64,000 bases of DNA from Thermoplasmatota archaeon. Its GTDB lineage: Archaea; Thermoplasmatota; JAKEGO01. The notes beneath the pieces are model-generated. The model was not told the DNA's origin and made no database searches. It was given only the letters and a program-made list of their open reading frames with translations. Location of the stretch: NCBI GenBank assembly GCA_028279595.1, contig JANQNK010000003.1:240568-304567 (forward strand), written 5' to 3'. Of this stretch, positions 44,919-53,722 are shown piece after piece (position 1 is the first letter of the stretch; each line of letters starts with the position of its first letter). The position numbers and the translations under genes are program-made.

Positions 44919-47900
44919 ATGAAAGCTAGGGTTTGGCCAGTGCTATTATTTCTGATCGGATTGTTATTAATCCCGGCCCCCTCGGCCAGCGGGGACGCGG
45001 GGGATTTCACCCACTTCGTGCTAGGCGAGGAGATGACCGCAACCTGGTGCGGTTTCTGTCCCACCGCGGCCGAACAGTTGTCCGACATCTACTACAACGA
45101 CAGCTACGAGTTCTACTACGTAGCCCTTATCACGGACGTCAATGACAAGGCCGACGACAGGACTGGCGACTATCCGACCTTCCAGGGCTATCCGACCGTC
45201 TACTTCGACGGCGGATTCCGCGAGCGGACGGGAGCCCAGGACGACAAGTCCGCTTATCAACAGGACATCGAGGACTCTGGCGAGAGGGTCGATACGCCGG
45301 TTGCGATCGAGCTCAATATGTCCTACCTCGGCGACAGCGAAATATACGTCAAGGTACGCCTTCGATGGGACGAGGACGGAACGATCGTCAACACTGACCT
45401 CCAGGTGTTCCTCAGGGTATACATCACGGAGATAACGTCGAGGTACTACAATGCCGACGACAAGCCCTACCACTTCGGCTTCCTCGATTACGCGTTCGAG
45501 GAGGGGGTCGACCTCGATCCACACGAGTGGTGGGAGAGCGAGACGACATGGGTCGGCGCCGACCACGAGGATGCCAACGGAGACGATTTCGGGGACATCG
45601 ATTACAGCAACATTGCACTCGTGGCTGCGGTCTTCAATGACGAGAGCAGCGACACCGACGACTACAGCCTAAACTGCACCGCGGCCATCGCACCCCACCT
45701 GACCATAACGGACCCGTTCGATAACACGACCCAGAATGGAGACTTCGACCTCAAGGTCGAAGCCACGCCCCATTATACGGAGGCCGACCCTGCATCGATA
45801 TCCAAGATCGAGTACTCGTTCGGCGAGGATGGATGGACCGACCTCGACGAGGCCGTCGGGGACGAATGGAGCACATCGGTGGACACCACATCGCTCGAGA
45901 ACGGATGGCACACCCTCCACGTACGTGCGACCGATTCGAAGAACACGACGATGGAGACCAACGTCAGCTTCGAGCTCGATGGCGAGGACACCTTCGCTCC
46001 TGTCGTGGAGTTCGTGTCCCCCGACGATGGAGGGACGATGTCGGGTGATGTCGAGATAATCGCGGAGATCACAGATCATTCAAACTTCACGGCCGAGTTC
46101 AGGGTAGGCTCGGGCGGATGGACCGAGCTGGACCATCTCTCGGATGACACCTACAAGGCAACATGGGATTCCACCGAGGTCACCGACGGGGATCAGACGA
46201 TCACGATCCTCGCGATGGATGAGCACGACAACGACGGGTTCCATCACCTCGACATCGTTGTCGACAACCTGAATGTCGAGATGACCTCCCCCAGATCGGG
46301 GACCGAGGTGGAGAACATAGTGGACATCGCCGCCACCGCCGTCAACACAGCCGAGATCGATTACGCTGAGCTTCTGATCGACGGTGAGGACATCGAGGAA
46401 TTGGAGGTGGACGGTAGCGACATCGCAGGAGAATGGAACTCGCGGTCCGTGGACAATGGCGAGCACTCCTTGACGGTCATCGTGTATGACACGATCGGGA
46501 ACGAGGCTGCCGATACCGTGACGGTCGACGTGGACAACGACGTCAACGACGAGGAACCCCCCGAACTGATCGTTGACTCCCCTTCGGAGGGCGAGGAGAT
46601 AGGCTCGACCTACAGGCTCGAAGCCACGGCCAACGACGAGAACGGCATCGACCGAGTGGAGTTCAGGTTCGTCGACGGGGATTGGACCGAGATGGACCAT
46701 GGCGACGGGGACGATTATTCCCACGACCTCAATACCAGGGAGATGGAGAACGGGGACTATGTGCTCGAGTTCCGCGCCCAGGACAGCTCGGCGAACAAGG
46801 CCACGGTCTCTTTGAACGTCACCGTCCATAACGAGGTGGACGAGGAGGCCCCGGAAATCGAACCCCGCAATCCGATAGAGGGTGACCTGGTCTCCCTCGA
46901 TGACACATTCCAGGTGGTGCTGCACGCCGTTGACGACAGCGAAATGGCCATTGTAGAGTCCAGGCTGGACTCCGGGGACTGGCGGGAGATGGAGTACGAC
47001 GAGGACCTGTCAGCGGAATATGATACGGATACCTATTCATTCACATATGATGGCACTCACAACGAGTTCAACGATCTGGAGGATGGTACCCACACCATCG
47101 CGTTCCGAGCCTCGGACGGTTCGGATAACACGGCAGAGGAGGAGGTCGAGTTCACGACCGATTCCACTCCGCCCGTGATAACCCTTGACCTCCCCTCGTT
47201 CATCAGCGGCGAGGTCGAGATGGGTTACGTGCTGGATGACATGTCCGACATATCAAGCCTTGAGGTGGGGATCGCCGGGGACGTACTCGATTCCATAGAC
47301 CATCCCGATGGTGAAGGCACCCTGGTGCTGGACCTCTCGGAGGTGGAGGATGGGCAGGTCGATCTCTGGGCGATCGCGGTCGACATGGCGGGAAACGAGG
47401 GTACCGGCGAACACGAGGCCACGGTCGATAATACCGCTCCATCCTTGTCGTTGTCTAGTCCCGGGGACGGAGCGTCCTTAGCGGGCGATATCGACATCGA
47501 GGTCGAGGTGGTCGATGACAATCCAGATGGTGTCACATGGCGCATGGACCTCGGTCCATGGTCCGACATGAATGGTAGTTCCGGGACATATTCGGTCAGG
47601 ATCCCTGTTGAGGATGTGGACGACGGATGGCACGACATCGATGTCGCTGCCGAGGACAGGGCCGGGAATGTCGACGAGCTTGCCTTCGAGGTCTTCACCG
47701 ACAACAGCGCTCCGATGCTGAAGAGCATCGAACATTACCCGGACATCCCCTACGTCGACGACGATGTCTTCTTCGAGGCCGAGGTGGAGGATGTTTCCGG
47801 AGTCGAGACCGTTCTCCTTTGGTACGAGATATGCCAGGGTTCGATCTGCATGCAGGCGGACGAGGTCGAAATGACCCTCGACGGCGGTGTCTACATGAGC

Positions 47901-49016
47901 TCGATCGCCTTCGACGACCACGGCAACGTCACTTTCAGGATCAAGGCCGAGGACGCCCTCGGCAACCGGGACACGCTTCTCGAGGACACGTTCGACGTGA
48001 TCGAGGAGGACATCGAGGACCCGGGTGAGGTCGATCCGCCCGAGGAGATAGCTGGGCCGGCCAGTGCAATGCTGCATTCCCTTTCGGAGGACGAGGTCGT
48101 GAGCGGTGTCCTGGCCCTCGAGGGGGGCGCCTACGATTCGACCAAGGTCGAGATCAGGTTCGATGACGGCGAGTGGATGGATGTGGGAACGCGTACGGTC
48201 CATCGCACCGAGAGGATGCCCGATTTCACACTGAGCACGATCGACAATCAAACCATCACTCTCGGGGACCTCGAGGGTCGCGTCGTGATCCTCGACTTCA
48301 TGGCAACCTGGTGCGGCGCATGCAAGGAGATCGCGATGAGCCTGGACGAGATCCAGGACATCTACGGCACTGGCGTGGCGATCATATCGGTGGACGTCGA
48401 CACCAGCCAGGACGAGCGCGACGCCGTCCCTGCCTATCTCGACGAGCACGGCCACGACTGGCCATTCGCCTTCGACGAGAACGGCCTGTCCGACAGGTTC
48501 GGTGTCGACCCCCTTCCTCACGTCGTGATCGGGACTCCCGACGGGTACATCAGCAGCCAGATCGTAGGGTCCGTGGACGTGGAGCGCCTCCAGCTCGAGA
48601 TCGGAATGGCCCTGACCGAGAGGGAGTGGTCATACTACTTCGACACCAGGATGCTCTCCAACGGTGAACACACGATCACGGTCAGGACGGATGACGAATC
48701 CGAAACCGTCAGCTTCTACGTGGACAACGGTGCTGTCTCCGATCCGGACGAAGACGACGACGGTTTCATCGGATCACCGATGTTCTGGCTCTTCCTCATT
48801 GCATTAGTGATCATCATCGCACTCGTTGCTGCCAGGCCTAAGGGTCGGAAGGCAGTCCACGTCGAGGCGCAGGTATTGAGCCCGCCAGTGAGGCCGTGCC
48901 GCAGATGCGGTGGCCCTCTGAGCCACGTCCCCCAGTACGACCGCTGGTACTGTTACAGCTGTCAAGCGTACGGTGATATCGAACCCAATGATGACAGTTT
49001 CATAGAGATGAGGTGA
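44919..49016 (+). CDS. Ig-repeat membrane protein with two thioredoxin domains and a cytoplasmic zinc ribbon
   Basis: 1,365 residues. A signal peptide ends near residue 25. An N-terminal thioredoxin-fold domain carries W43-C-G-F-C47 (ATWCGFCP) with the cis-proline region GYPTVYFDGG. Eight or nine Ig-like domains follow (APVVEFVSPDDG, EPPELIVDSPSEG, APSLSLSSPGDG). Near residues 1100-1236 a complete TlpA/ResA-like thioredoxin domain appears (MPDFTLSTIDNQTITLGDL, ATWCGACKE at 1131-1135, DPLPHVVI). It is flanked by the two halves of an Ig-like domain (VEIRFDDGEWMDV before, YYFDTRMLSNGEHTITVR after), so it looks inserted into that domain. A helix near 1288-1306 crosses the membrane, and the tail holds a zinc ribbon CRRCGG...CYSC (1327-1350). 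It could run disulfide exchange outside the cell. The message is probably leaderless and continues into the next gene. Confidence 0.85.
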   Translation: MKARVWPVLLFLIGLLLIPAPSASGDAGDFTHFVLGEEMTATWCGFCPTAAEQLSDIYYNDSYEFYYVALITDVNDKADDRTGDYPTFQGYPTVYFDGGFRERTGAQDDKSAYQQDIEDSGERVDTPVAIELNMSYLGDSEIYVKVRLRWDEDGTIVNTDLQVFLRVYITEITSRYYNADDKPYHFGFLDYAFEEGVDLDPHEWWESETTWVGADHEDANGDDFGDIDYSNIALVAAVFNDESSDTDDYSLNCTAAIAPHLTITDPFDNTTQNGDFDLKVEATPHYTEADPASISKIEYSFGEDGWTDLDEAVGDEWSTSVDTTSLENGWHTLHVRATDSKNTTMETNVSFELDGEDTFAPVVEFVSPDDGGTMSGDVEIIAEITDHSNFTAEFRVGSGGWTELDHLSDDTYKATWDSTEVTDGDQTITILAMDEHDNDGFHHLDIVVDNLNVEMTSPRSGTEVENIVDIAATAVNTAEIDYAELLIDGEDIEELEVDGSDIAGEWNSRSVDNGEHSLTVIVYDTIGNEAADTVTVDVDNDVNDEEPPELIVDSPSEGEEIGSTYRLEATANDENGIDRVEFRFVDGDWTEMDHGDGDDYSHDLNTREMENGDYVLEFRAQDSSANKATVSLNVTVHNEVDEEAPEIEPRNPIEGDLVSLDDTFQVVLHAVDDSEMAIVESRLDSGDWREMEYDEDLSAEYDTDTYSFTYDGTHNEFNDLEDGTHTIAFRASDGSDNTAEEEVEFTTDSTPPVITLDLPSFISGEVEMGYVLDDMSDISSLEVGIAGDVLDSIDHPDGEGTLVLDLSEVEDGQVDLWAIAVDMAGNEGTGEHEATVDNTAPSLSLSSPGDGASLAGDIDIEVEVVDDNPDGVTWRMDLGPWSDMNGSSGTYSVRIPVEDVDDGWHDIDVAAEDRAGNVDELAFEVFTDNSAPMLKSIEHYPDIPYVDDDVFFEAEVEDVSGVETVLLWYEICQGSICMQADEVEMTLDGGVYMSSIAFDDHGNVTFRIKAEDALGNRDTLLEDTFDVIEEDIEDPGEVDPPEEIAGPASAMLHSLSEDEVVSGVLALEGGAYDSTKVEIRFDDGEWMDVGTRTVHRTERMPDFTLSTIDNQTITLGDLEGRVVILDFMATWCGACKEIAMSLDEIQDIYGTGVAIISVDVDTSQDERDAVPAYLDEHGHDWPFAFDENGLSDRFGVDPLPHVVIGTPDGYISSQIVGSVDVERLQLEIGMALTEREWSYYFDTRMLSNGEHTITVRTDDESETVSFYVDNGAVSDPDEDDDGFIGSPMFWLFLIALVIIIALVAARPKGRKAVHVEAQVLSPPVRPCRRCGGPLSHVPQYDRWYCYSCQAYGDIEPNDDSFIEMR

Positions 49017-49023
49017 AGGAACC

Positions 49024-49539
49024 ATGAATACCAGGATCGGAATGACTGCAGGCCTCGCCGTGTTCGCGATGGCCTTGGTGATGATAGCGCTCGTCCCGTC
49101 GGGATCGGCGCAGGCGGATTTCGAGGACGTCTCGCACAGCCCTTCGGCGGCGATAACGTCCGACGATCAGGTCGAGGTCACAGTCGAGCTCGACAGCACG
49201 GACAATGTCTCAGCCGTCAACATACAGGTGTGCATAATCGAACCGAACTACAACTGCTATCAATGGGATGATATGGACCAGGACGACGAGACGTTCACAT
49301 ACACGATCTCTGCTCATGACGGCGGTTCTTTGATGGGCTACAAGATCGAGATCGAGTATGACGACGGCACTGACGACGAATACTCCCCGTCCGAGGACAC
49401 ATATCACGAGTACGAGATCGAGGAGGACGGGTCCTCCGGCGGCGGCGACGACGGGGATGACACCCCATTCCTCGGCGCCCCCTTGATCGCGGCAGGTGTC
49501 GTGGTGGCCGCGGTGGCCCACAAAGGGCGAAGACGCTGA
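49024..49539 (+). CDS. Small secreted, C-terminally anchored acidic protein
   Basis: 171 residues. It has a signal peptide (MNTRIGMTAGLAVFAMALVM...GSAQA), one small beta domain of about 100 residues with a cysteine pair (VCIIEPNYNC), an acidic Ser/Gly linker (EEDGSSGGGDDGDD), a helix (FLGAPLIAAGVVVAAVA) and a basic end (HKGRRR). This tripartite end differs from the PEFG tails upstream. The ATG lies 7 nt after the stop of the double-thioredoxin gene, whose last codons supply the GAGGTGA ribosome site, so the two are co-transcribed and may be translationally coupled. The paired cysteines make it a possible substrate or partner of that protein (inference). I do not recognise the beta domain; it resembles a short Ig-like fold. 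Confidence 0.75.
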   Translation: MNTRIGMTAGLAVFAMALVMIALVPSGSAQADFEDVSHSPSAAITSDDQVEVTVELDSTDNVSAVNIQVCIIEPNYNCYQWDDMDQDDETFTYTISAHDGGSLMGYKIEIEYDDGTDDEYSPSEDTYHEYEIEEDGSSGGGDDGDDTPFLGAPLIAAGVVVAAVAHKGRRR

Positions 49540-49645
49540 GAAGGGGCAAGCTTCCCGTTCCGGAACCCTTGGGATAAAATCGAAGTGTTCATGCCCAGTT
49601 CGGACTGGGAGTAAACTGATTGGTCATCTGGTCAGTGAAAGCGCC

Positions 49646-50404
49646 CTACCTGATATAGCCGACGTCGTCACCGCCGCCGCTCTCGAGGAGCTCGGCCAGG
49701 TCCTTGATCTGCGTCGTTATGCGCTCGACCTCCACGGCCTTCCTGCTGAGGTCCTCGAGGTCGATCTCCAGACCGAGGATCGAGGTCAGGATCTCGAGTA
49801 TCGCGCGCGAGCTCGACGGGTCCGCGATGTAACCGTGCGTCTCCCCCATGAGGCAGAGTCCACGGATGGAATGGAGGGCTCCGAGGCCCAGCAGCAATCC
49901 GCTCGCCCCGACGATCCCGCTTCCCGGCTCCCCCTCGCCGAACACGATGTCGTACTTCTCCAGGTCGCCTATCATCGCTGGGGTGTTGACGGCGCCGAAA
50001 ACCCTCGGGGATTCGACGAAGTGACCTACCTGGTATCCGCCCAGCGTGTAGATATCCTTCACTCCGAGGGAAACCGCTATCTCGATCATGTGGCTGGAAA
50101 GGGTGTACTGTCCGATGTGGTTGACGGCCTGGAAGTCGCCCGAGAGGAAGACCAGGTCCCCGCCCTCGCGCCTGTGGTAGTACAGCTTGTGGGAGACTAG
50201 ATATGCCAGTCCCTCTTCGTCCACGATGACCTGGGCCGGCAGATGGCTGGAATATATCGTCGCGAAATGGACGGCGCCCAGGACCTCGATCATGTGCTCC
50301 ACGGCTATCTTGCCGACGTTCCCGACGCCGGGCAACCCCTCGATGAGGATCGGGTCCACGAGCTGCGGCTTCTCGGTATACTTCACCGTCACCTGTTCCA
50401 TCAT
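49646..50404 (-). CDS. PAC2 / proteasome assembly chaperone family protein
   Basis: About 252 residues. It matches the PAC2 family (archaeal PbaA/PbaB; COG2047 type): PILIEGLPGVGNVGKIAVEHMIE near the N-terminus, FLSGDFQ, YTLGGYQ and ETHGYIADPSSSRAILEIL. Archaeal members assist 20S proteasome assembly or act as related chaperones; which applies here is not clear. I start at the ATG at 50404 (50401 also possible), since GAAGGTGGT is just upstream. It begins 8 nt after the ornithine carbamoyltransferase stop, so the two genes form one transcript. Confidence 0.85.
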   Translation of the reverse strand: MMEQVTVKYTEKPQLVDPILIEGLPGVGNVGKIAVEHMIEVLGAVHFATIYSSHLPAQVIVDEEGLAYLVSHKLYYHRREGGDLVFLSGDFQAVNHIGQYTLSSHMIEIAVSLGVKDIYTLGGYQVGHFVESPRVFGAVNTPAMIGDLEKYDIVFGEGEPGSGIVGASGLLLGLGALHSIRGLCLMGETHGYIADPSSSRAILEILTSILGLEIDLEDLSRKAVEVERITTQIKDLAELLESGGGDDVGYIR

Positions 50405-50411
50405 ACCACCT

Positions 50412-51317
50412 TCAGATATCATCGCTGATGAGTTTCATGAGCGCCTTCTGCGCGTGGAGCCTGTTCTCCGCCTCCGGATAGACGGCCGACCTCGGCCCGT
50501 CGATGACGGAGCTCGAGACCTCCTCACCCCTGTGTGCGGGGAGGCAGTGCAGGAAGATCGCGTCATCCTGCGCCATGTCCATGATCCTGTCGTCGACCTG
50601 GTATCTCTTGAAAGCCTTCAATCGCGTCGCCTTCTCCTCCTCGGAGCCCATGGAGACCCAGGTGTCCGTGTAGACCGCGTCCGCGTCGGCGGCCGCGCCG
50701 TCCGCGTCGGTCGTCAGCTCCATGACGGTGCCGTACTCCCTGGCTAGCTCCTCAGCCCTCTGGATGACGACCACCGGGGGTCTGTAGTTCTTCGGCGTCG
50801 CCACGGCGATGTCGAGGCCTATGTACGGGGCGCCGAGCATCAACGAGTTGCAGACGTTGTTGCCGTCGCCGAGATATGCGAGCTTCCTTCCCTTCAGGTC
50901 GCCCTTTGAATCGAGTATCGTCAGGAAGTCCGCCAGTGCCTGACACGGATGCTCCGCGTCGTCCAGGGCGTTGATCACCGGGATGCTGGAGTTGGCGGCC
51001 AGCTCGACCGTCGCCTGGTTCCTGAAGCCACGGTAGGCTATCATGTCGATGTATCCCGAAAGCACGTTGGCAACGTCCTTGATCGGTTCCCTGACACCCA
51101 TCTGGATCTCCTGCGGGGACAGGTATATCGGGGTACCCCCGAGCTGCCTCACGGCCATCTCGAAGGAGACCCTCGTCCTGAGCGAGGGCTTCTCGAACAG
51201 GAGGCCGAGGACCTTCCCGTCCATGACGTCCATCCTCTTGTGCCTGATCTCCTGGGCCGTCGAGAGCACCTCTCCGATCCTCTCGCCCACGTCCGTGATA
51301 GAGACTACGTGCTTCAT
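50412..51317 (-). CDS. argF: Ornithine carbamoyltransferase
   Basis: 301 residues, the normal length. It transfers the carbamoyl group from carbamoyl phosphate to ornithine, giving citrulline in arginine synthesis. The carbamoyl-phosphate loop is KPSLRTR (43-49; the usual first residue S is replaced by P-S-L-R, as in many OTCs), HPCQ is at 123-126 and the ornithine-binding FLHCLPAHRG is near 262. These separate it from aspartate carbamoyltransferase. It is divergent from glyA across a 206-nt region that holds a perfect inverted repeat, and is followed by the PAC2 gene on the same transcript. Confidence 0.93.
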   Translation of the reverse strand: MKHVVSITDVGERIGEVLSTAQEIRHKRMDVMDGKVLGLLFEKPSLRTRVSFEMAVRQLGGTPIYLSPQEIQMGVREPIKDVANVLSGYIDMIAYRGFRNQATVELAANSSIPVINALDDAEHPCQALADFLTILDSKGDLKGRKLAYLGDGNNVCNSLMLGAPYIGLDIAVATPKNYRPPVVVIQRAEELAREYGTVMELTTDADGAAADADAVYTDTWVSMGSEEEKATRLKAFKRYQVDDRIMDMAQDDAIFLHCLPAHRGEEVSSSVIDGPRSAVYPEAENRLHAQKALMKLISDDI

Positions 51318-51383
51318 CGGGTCTCCAAACGGGTAGTCCTATATCTATGTTTAGGGTCACTTGCCTATCCCGTACAACTCCCC

Positions 51384-51405
51384 GATCGAGGACACTACCT
51401 CGATC
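51384..51405. promoter_or_regulatory. Perfect inverted repeat between argF and glyA
   Basis: GATCGAGG and CCTCGATC flank ACACTA: an 8-bp dyad with a 6-nt spacer. It lies 67 nt upstream of the argF start and 119 nt upstream of glyA, in the shared divergent region, a good position for a dimeric repressor. A transcript hairpin is the alternative. Confidence 0.4.
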
Positions 51406-51492
51406 CCTGATGTTTCCGCTCGTCAGGGTCGTTCTCCCCTGACAACGCGTCTCACCGATGCTGGATCGGATCGGCACCCCCGCTGGAGCAAA

Positions 51493-51499
51493 CTTTATA
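51493..51499 (+). promoter_or_regulatory. TATA box for glyA
   Basis: CTTTATAA is about 26 nt above the GTG at 51524, which fits a leaderless glyA message beginning at that GTG. Confidence 0.55.
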
Positions 51500-51523
51500 A
51501 CGGGAGGCCTGGATTGACGCCCG

Positions 51524-52837
51524 GTGAATCCCGTGACCCGTAAGGATGACGCCGATTACATCGTCGAGAACGTGAAGGAGCATACGGACTATTTCAGGGA
51601 CTCCCTGGCGATGATCGCCTCGGAGAACATCATCAGCCCGATGGCCAGGGAGATGATGGTATCTGACTTCTGCGACAGGTATGCCGAGGGGCTGCCCGGC
51701 GCAAGGTACTACCAGGGCAATGAATTCGTCGACAAGGTCGAGGTCCATGCGACGCAACTGGCCAAGGAGCTCTTCCAGGTCCCGTATGCCGACACCAGGC
51801 CTATATCCGGGACCGTGGCGAACCTCGGCGTACTGTTCGCCCTCACGAAGCCCACTGACGTGATAACGGTTCCGAACGTCTCCGACGGCGCGCACATCAG
51901 CACTGCTAGGTTCGGCGCCGTGGGGGTCCGCGGCCTCGAGCCCGTCCCGTACCCGTTCGACGTCGAGAACATGAACATCGATGTGGACGGGGCCATCAAG
52001 GTCATAAAGGAGGTCAAGCCGAAGCTTGCCCTCTTCGGGATGTCCGTCTACCTGTTCCCGTCCCCCATCACCGAGATGATCGACGCTCTCAGGGAGGTCG
52101 ACGCCATGGTCTGGTACGACGCTGCACACGTCCTCGGACTCATCGCCGGAAAGCACTTCCAGGACCCGTTCAGAGAAGGCGTCGACGTGATGACGGGGTC
52201 GACCCACAAGACCCTGCCAGGCCCCCAGCACGGGATCATCCTCGCTGACCCGAAGACCGAGCGAATGTCCGAGGAGAAGTTCCTGAGGAAGCTCAACTAC
52301 GGTGTCTTCCCGGGCGTCCTCAGCAACCATCACCTTCACACCATGGCCTCCCTCGGGATCTCCCTCGCGGAGCATCTCGAGTACGGCGAGGAGTACGCGG
52401 GCCAGATAATCAGGAACGCCCAGGCCCTGGGCCAGGCAATGCACGAGAGGGGCTTCAACGTGCTCTGCGAGCACCTCGGCTTCACCGAATCCCACACGAT
52501 CGCAGTGGACGTCAAGGAGCACGGCGGTGGGACGCCCCTCGTCGAGGCGCTCGAGAGCGCCAACATAGTCACGAACAAGAACCTCCTGCCCTGGGACCCG
52601 ACCGACGCCGCCATGAACCCGAGCGGCATCAGGCTGGGGGCGCAGGAGCTGACCCGCATTGGCATGAAGGAGTCCGAGATGGATGCCGTCGCCGAGCTGT
52701 TCAAGAGGATCTGCATAGACAAGGAGGATCCGGATTCCGTCCGTCCGGACGTAGTGGAGCTGAAGAGCGGGTTCCAGGACATCCACTACTGCTTCGGGGG
52801 CGGAAAAGCATATAAATACCATCGCATTGTAGAGTGA
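51524..52837 (+). CDS. glyA: Serine hydroxymethyltransferase
   Basis: 437 residues, typical for the family. It interconverts serine and glycine while charging a folate-type or methanopterin-type C1 carrier, using pyridoxal phosphate. The PLP lysine is K229 in TGSTHKTLPGPQHG; D199 and H202 (YDAAHVLG) and the N-terminal IASENIIS and RYYQGNEFVD blocks are all present. The GTG at 51524 is kept because the TATA box is 26 nt away; a GTG at 51533 with GGTGA upstream is an alternative. The FolC gene two genes on suggests that folate is the C1 carrier in this organism (inference). Confidence 0.93.
   Translation: MNPVTRKDDADYIVENVKEHTDYFRDSLAMIASENIISPMAREMMVSDFCDRYAEGLPGARYYQGNEFVDKVEVHATQLAKELFQVPYADTRPISGTVANLGVLFALTKPTDVITVPNVSDGAHISTARFGAVGVRGLEPVPYPFDVENMNIDVDGAIKVIKEVKPKLALFGMSVYLFPSPITEMIDALREVDAMVWYDAAHVLGLIAGKHFQDPFREGVDVMTGSTHKTLPGPQHGIILADPKTERMSEEKFLRKLNYGVFPGVLSNHHLHTMASLGISLAEHLEYGEEYAGQIIRNAQALGQAMHERGFNVLCEHLGFTESHTIAVDVKEHGGGTPLVEALESANIVTNKNLLPWDPTDAAMNPSGIRLGAQELTRIGMKESEMDAVAELFKRICIDKEDPDSVRPDVVELKSGFQDIHYCFGGGKAYKYHRIVE
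52811..52818 (+). promoter_or_regulatory. TATA box inside the 3' end of glyA
   Basis: TATAAATA overlaps the last codons of glyA (encoding AYKYH). Transcription would start near 52840, just before the ATG at 52844, giving the coiled-coil/folC pair its own promoter. Confidence 0.55.
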
Positions 52838-52843
52838 ATTCCC

Positions 52844-53722
52844 ATGGATGAAGAAGAGGCGCGCGGAGAGATCGAGGACCTGAAGCGCAAGAGGCGCAAG
52901 GCCGAGAAGGAGATGCTGAAGCACATGGACAGGCGGAACCAGCTGAACCAGGAGGCCAAGCGCTGGAGCGGCATCAGGGACGAGTACAACGCAAAGGTAA
53001 GGGAACTTCTTCATCAGGCATCGGCCCACAAGGCACAGAGGGACGACGCCAACCGCGACGTGAGGGAGGCGAAGGAGGTCAGGCACACCTACAACATCAA
53101 GGTGAAGGAGCTCGACCAGGACATCCGCGCCCTCAAGCGCGAACTCCTCCCGAAGGACGCCGAATCCCTTGCCAAGCTCAAGAAGGAGCAGCGCGGACTC
53201 GAGTTCAAGCAGATGACATCCGTCCTTTCCCCCGACAAGGAGAAGGACCTCATCAACGCCCTGACGTCCGTGACGGCCAGGATCCGCGAGATCGAGAAGG
53301 TCGTCGAGGAGAACGATGAGATCCGGACGATGAAGGAGGAGCTCATCGAGGCCAAGGAGAAGGCCGAGGAGGCGCACCGCAAGGTCAGCGTCCTCGCCGA
53401 CGCCGCCCAGGTCGAGCACGACCAGATGATCGAGCTCTACTCCAAGATCGACGAGCTCAGGGAGATCGCCGACAACGCCCAGGAGAAGTTCGTCGAGGCC
53501 AAGACCCAGGCGGACGATGAGCACGGCATCTACGTGACCTTCCTCCAGCAGATGAAGGACTACGAGAAGATGGTCTCCGGCCTGTGGCGCAAGGACCGCG
53601 ATGACAAGAAGCGGACCGAGGAGGAGAAGGACAAGGAAGCGGAGGAGGCGGTGTTCGACAAGCTCAAGAAGGGCGAGAAGCTCAGCACCGACGACCTCAT
53701 GCTCCTGCAGAAGAGCGGGTGA
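52844..53722 (+). CDS. Archaeal coiled-coil protein (COG1340-like)
   Basis: 292 residues, almost all predicted coiled coil: long heptads rich in Glu, Lys, Arg and Ala, from EEEARGEIEDLKRKRRKAEK to about residue 220, with no signal or membrane segment. The C-terminus ends in KLKKGEKLSTDDLMLLQKSG, a short conserved-looking helix. It resembles the widespread archaeal coiled-coil family COG1340, sometimes misnamed phosphoserine phosphatase. The function is unknown; a structural or scaffold role is the usual guess. Its stop overlaps the GTG start of folC (GTGA), so the two are coupled. Confidence 0.7.
   Translation: MDEEEARGEIEDLKRKRRKAEKEMLKHMDRRNQLNQEAKRWSGIRDEYNAKVRELLHQASAHKAQRDDANRDVREAKEVRHTYNIKVKELDQDIRALKRELLPKDAESLAKLKKEQRGLEFKQMTSVLSPDKEKDLINALTSVTARIREIEKVVEENDEIRTMKEELIEAKEKAEEAHRKVSVLADAAQVEHDQMIELYSKIDELREIADNAQEKFVEAKTQADDEHGIYVTFLQQMKDYEKMVSGLWRKDRDDKKRTEEEKDKEAEEAVFDKLKKGEKLSTDDLMLLQKSG

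Noticed and set aside
51452-53524. 690-residue minus-strand ORF opposite glyA and the coiled-coil gene
   Set aside because: It runs across two well-supported plus-strand genes and their promoter and has no family features; it is an antisense shadow of GC-rich codons.
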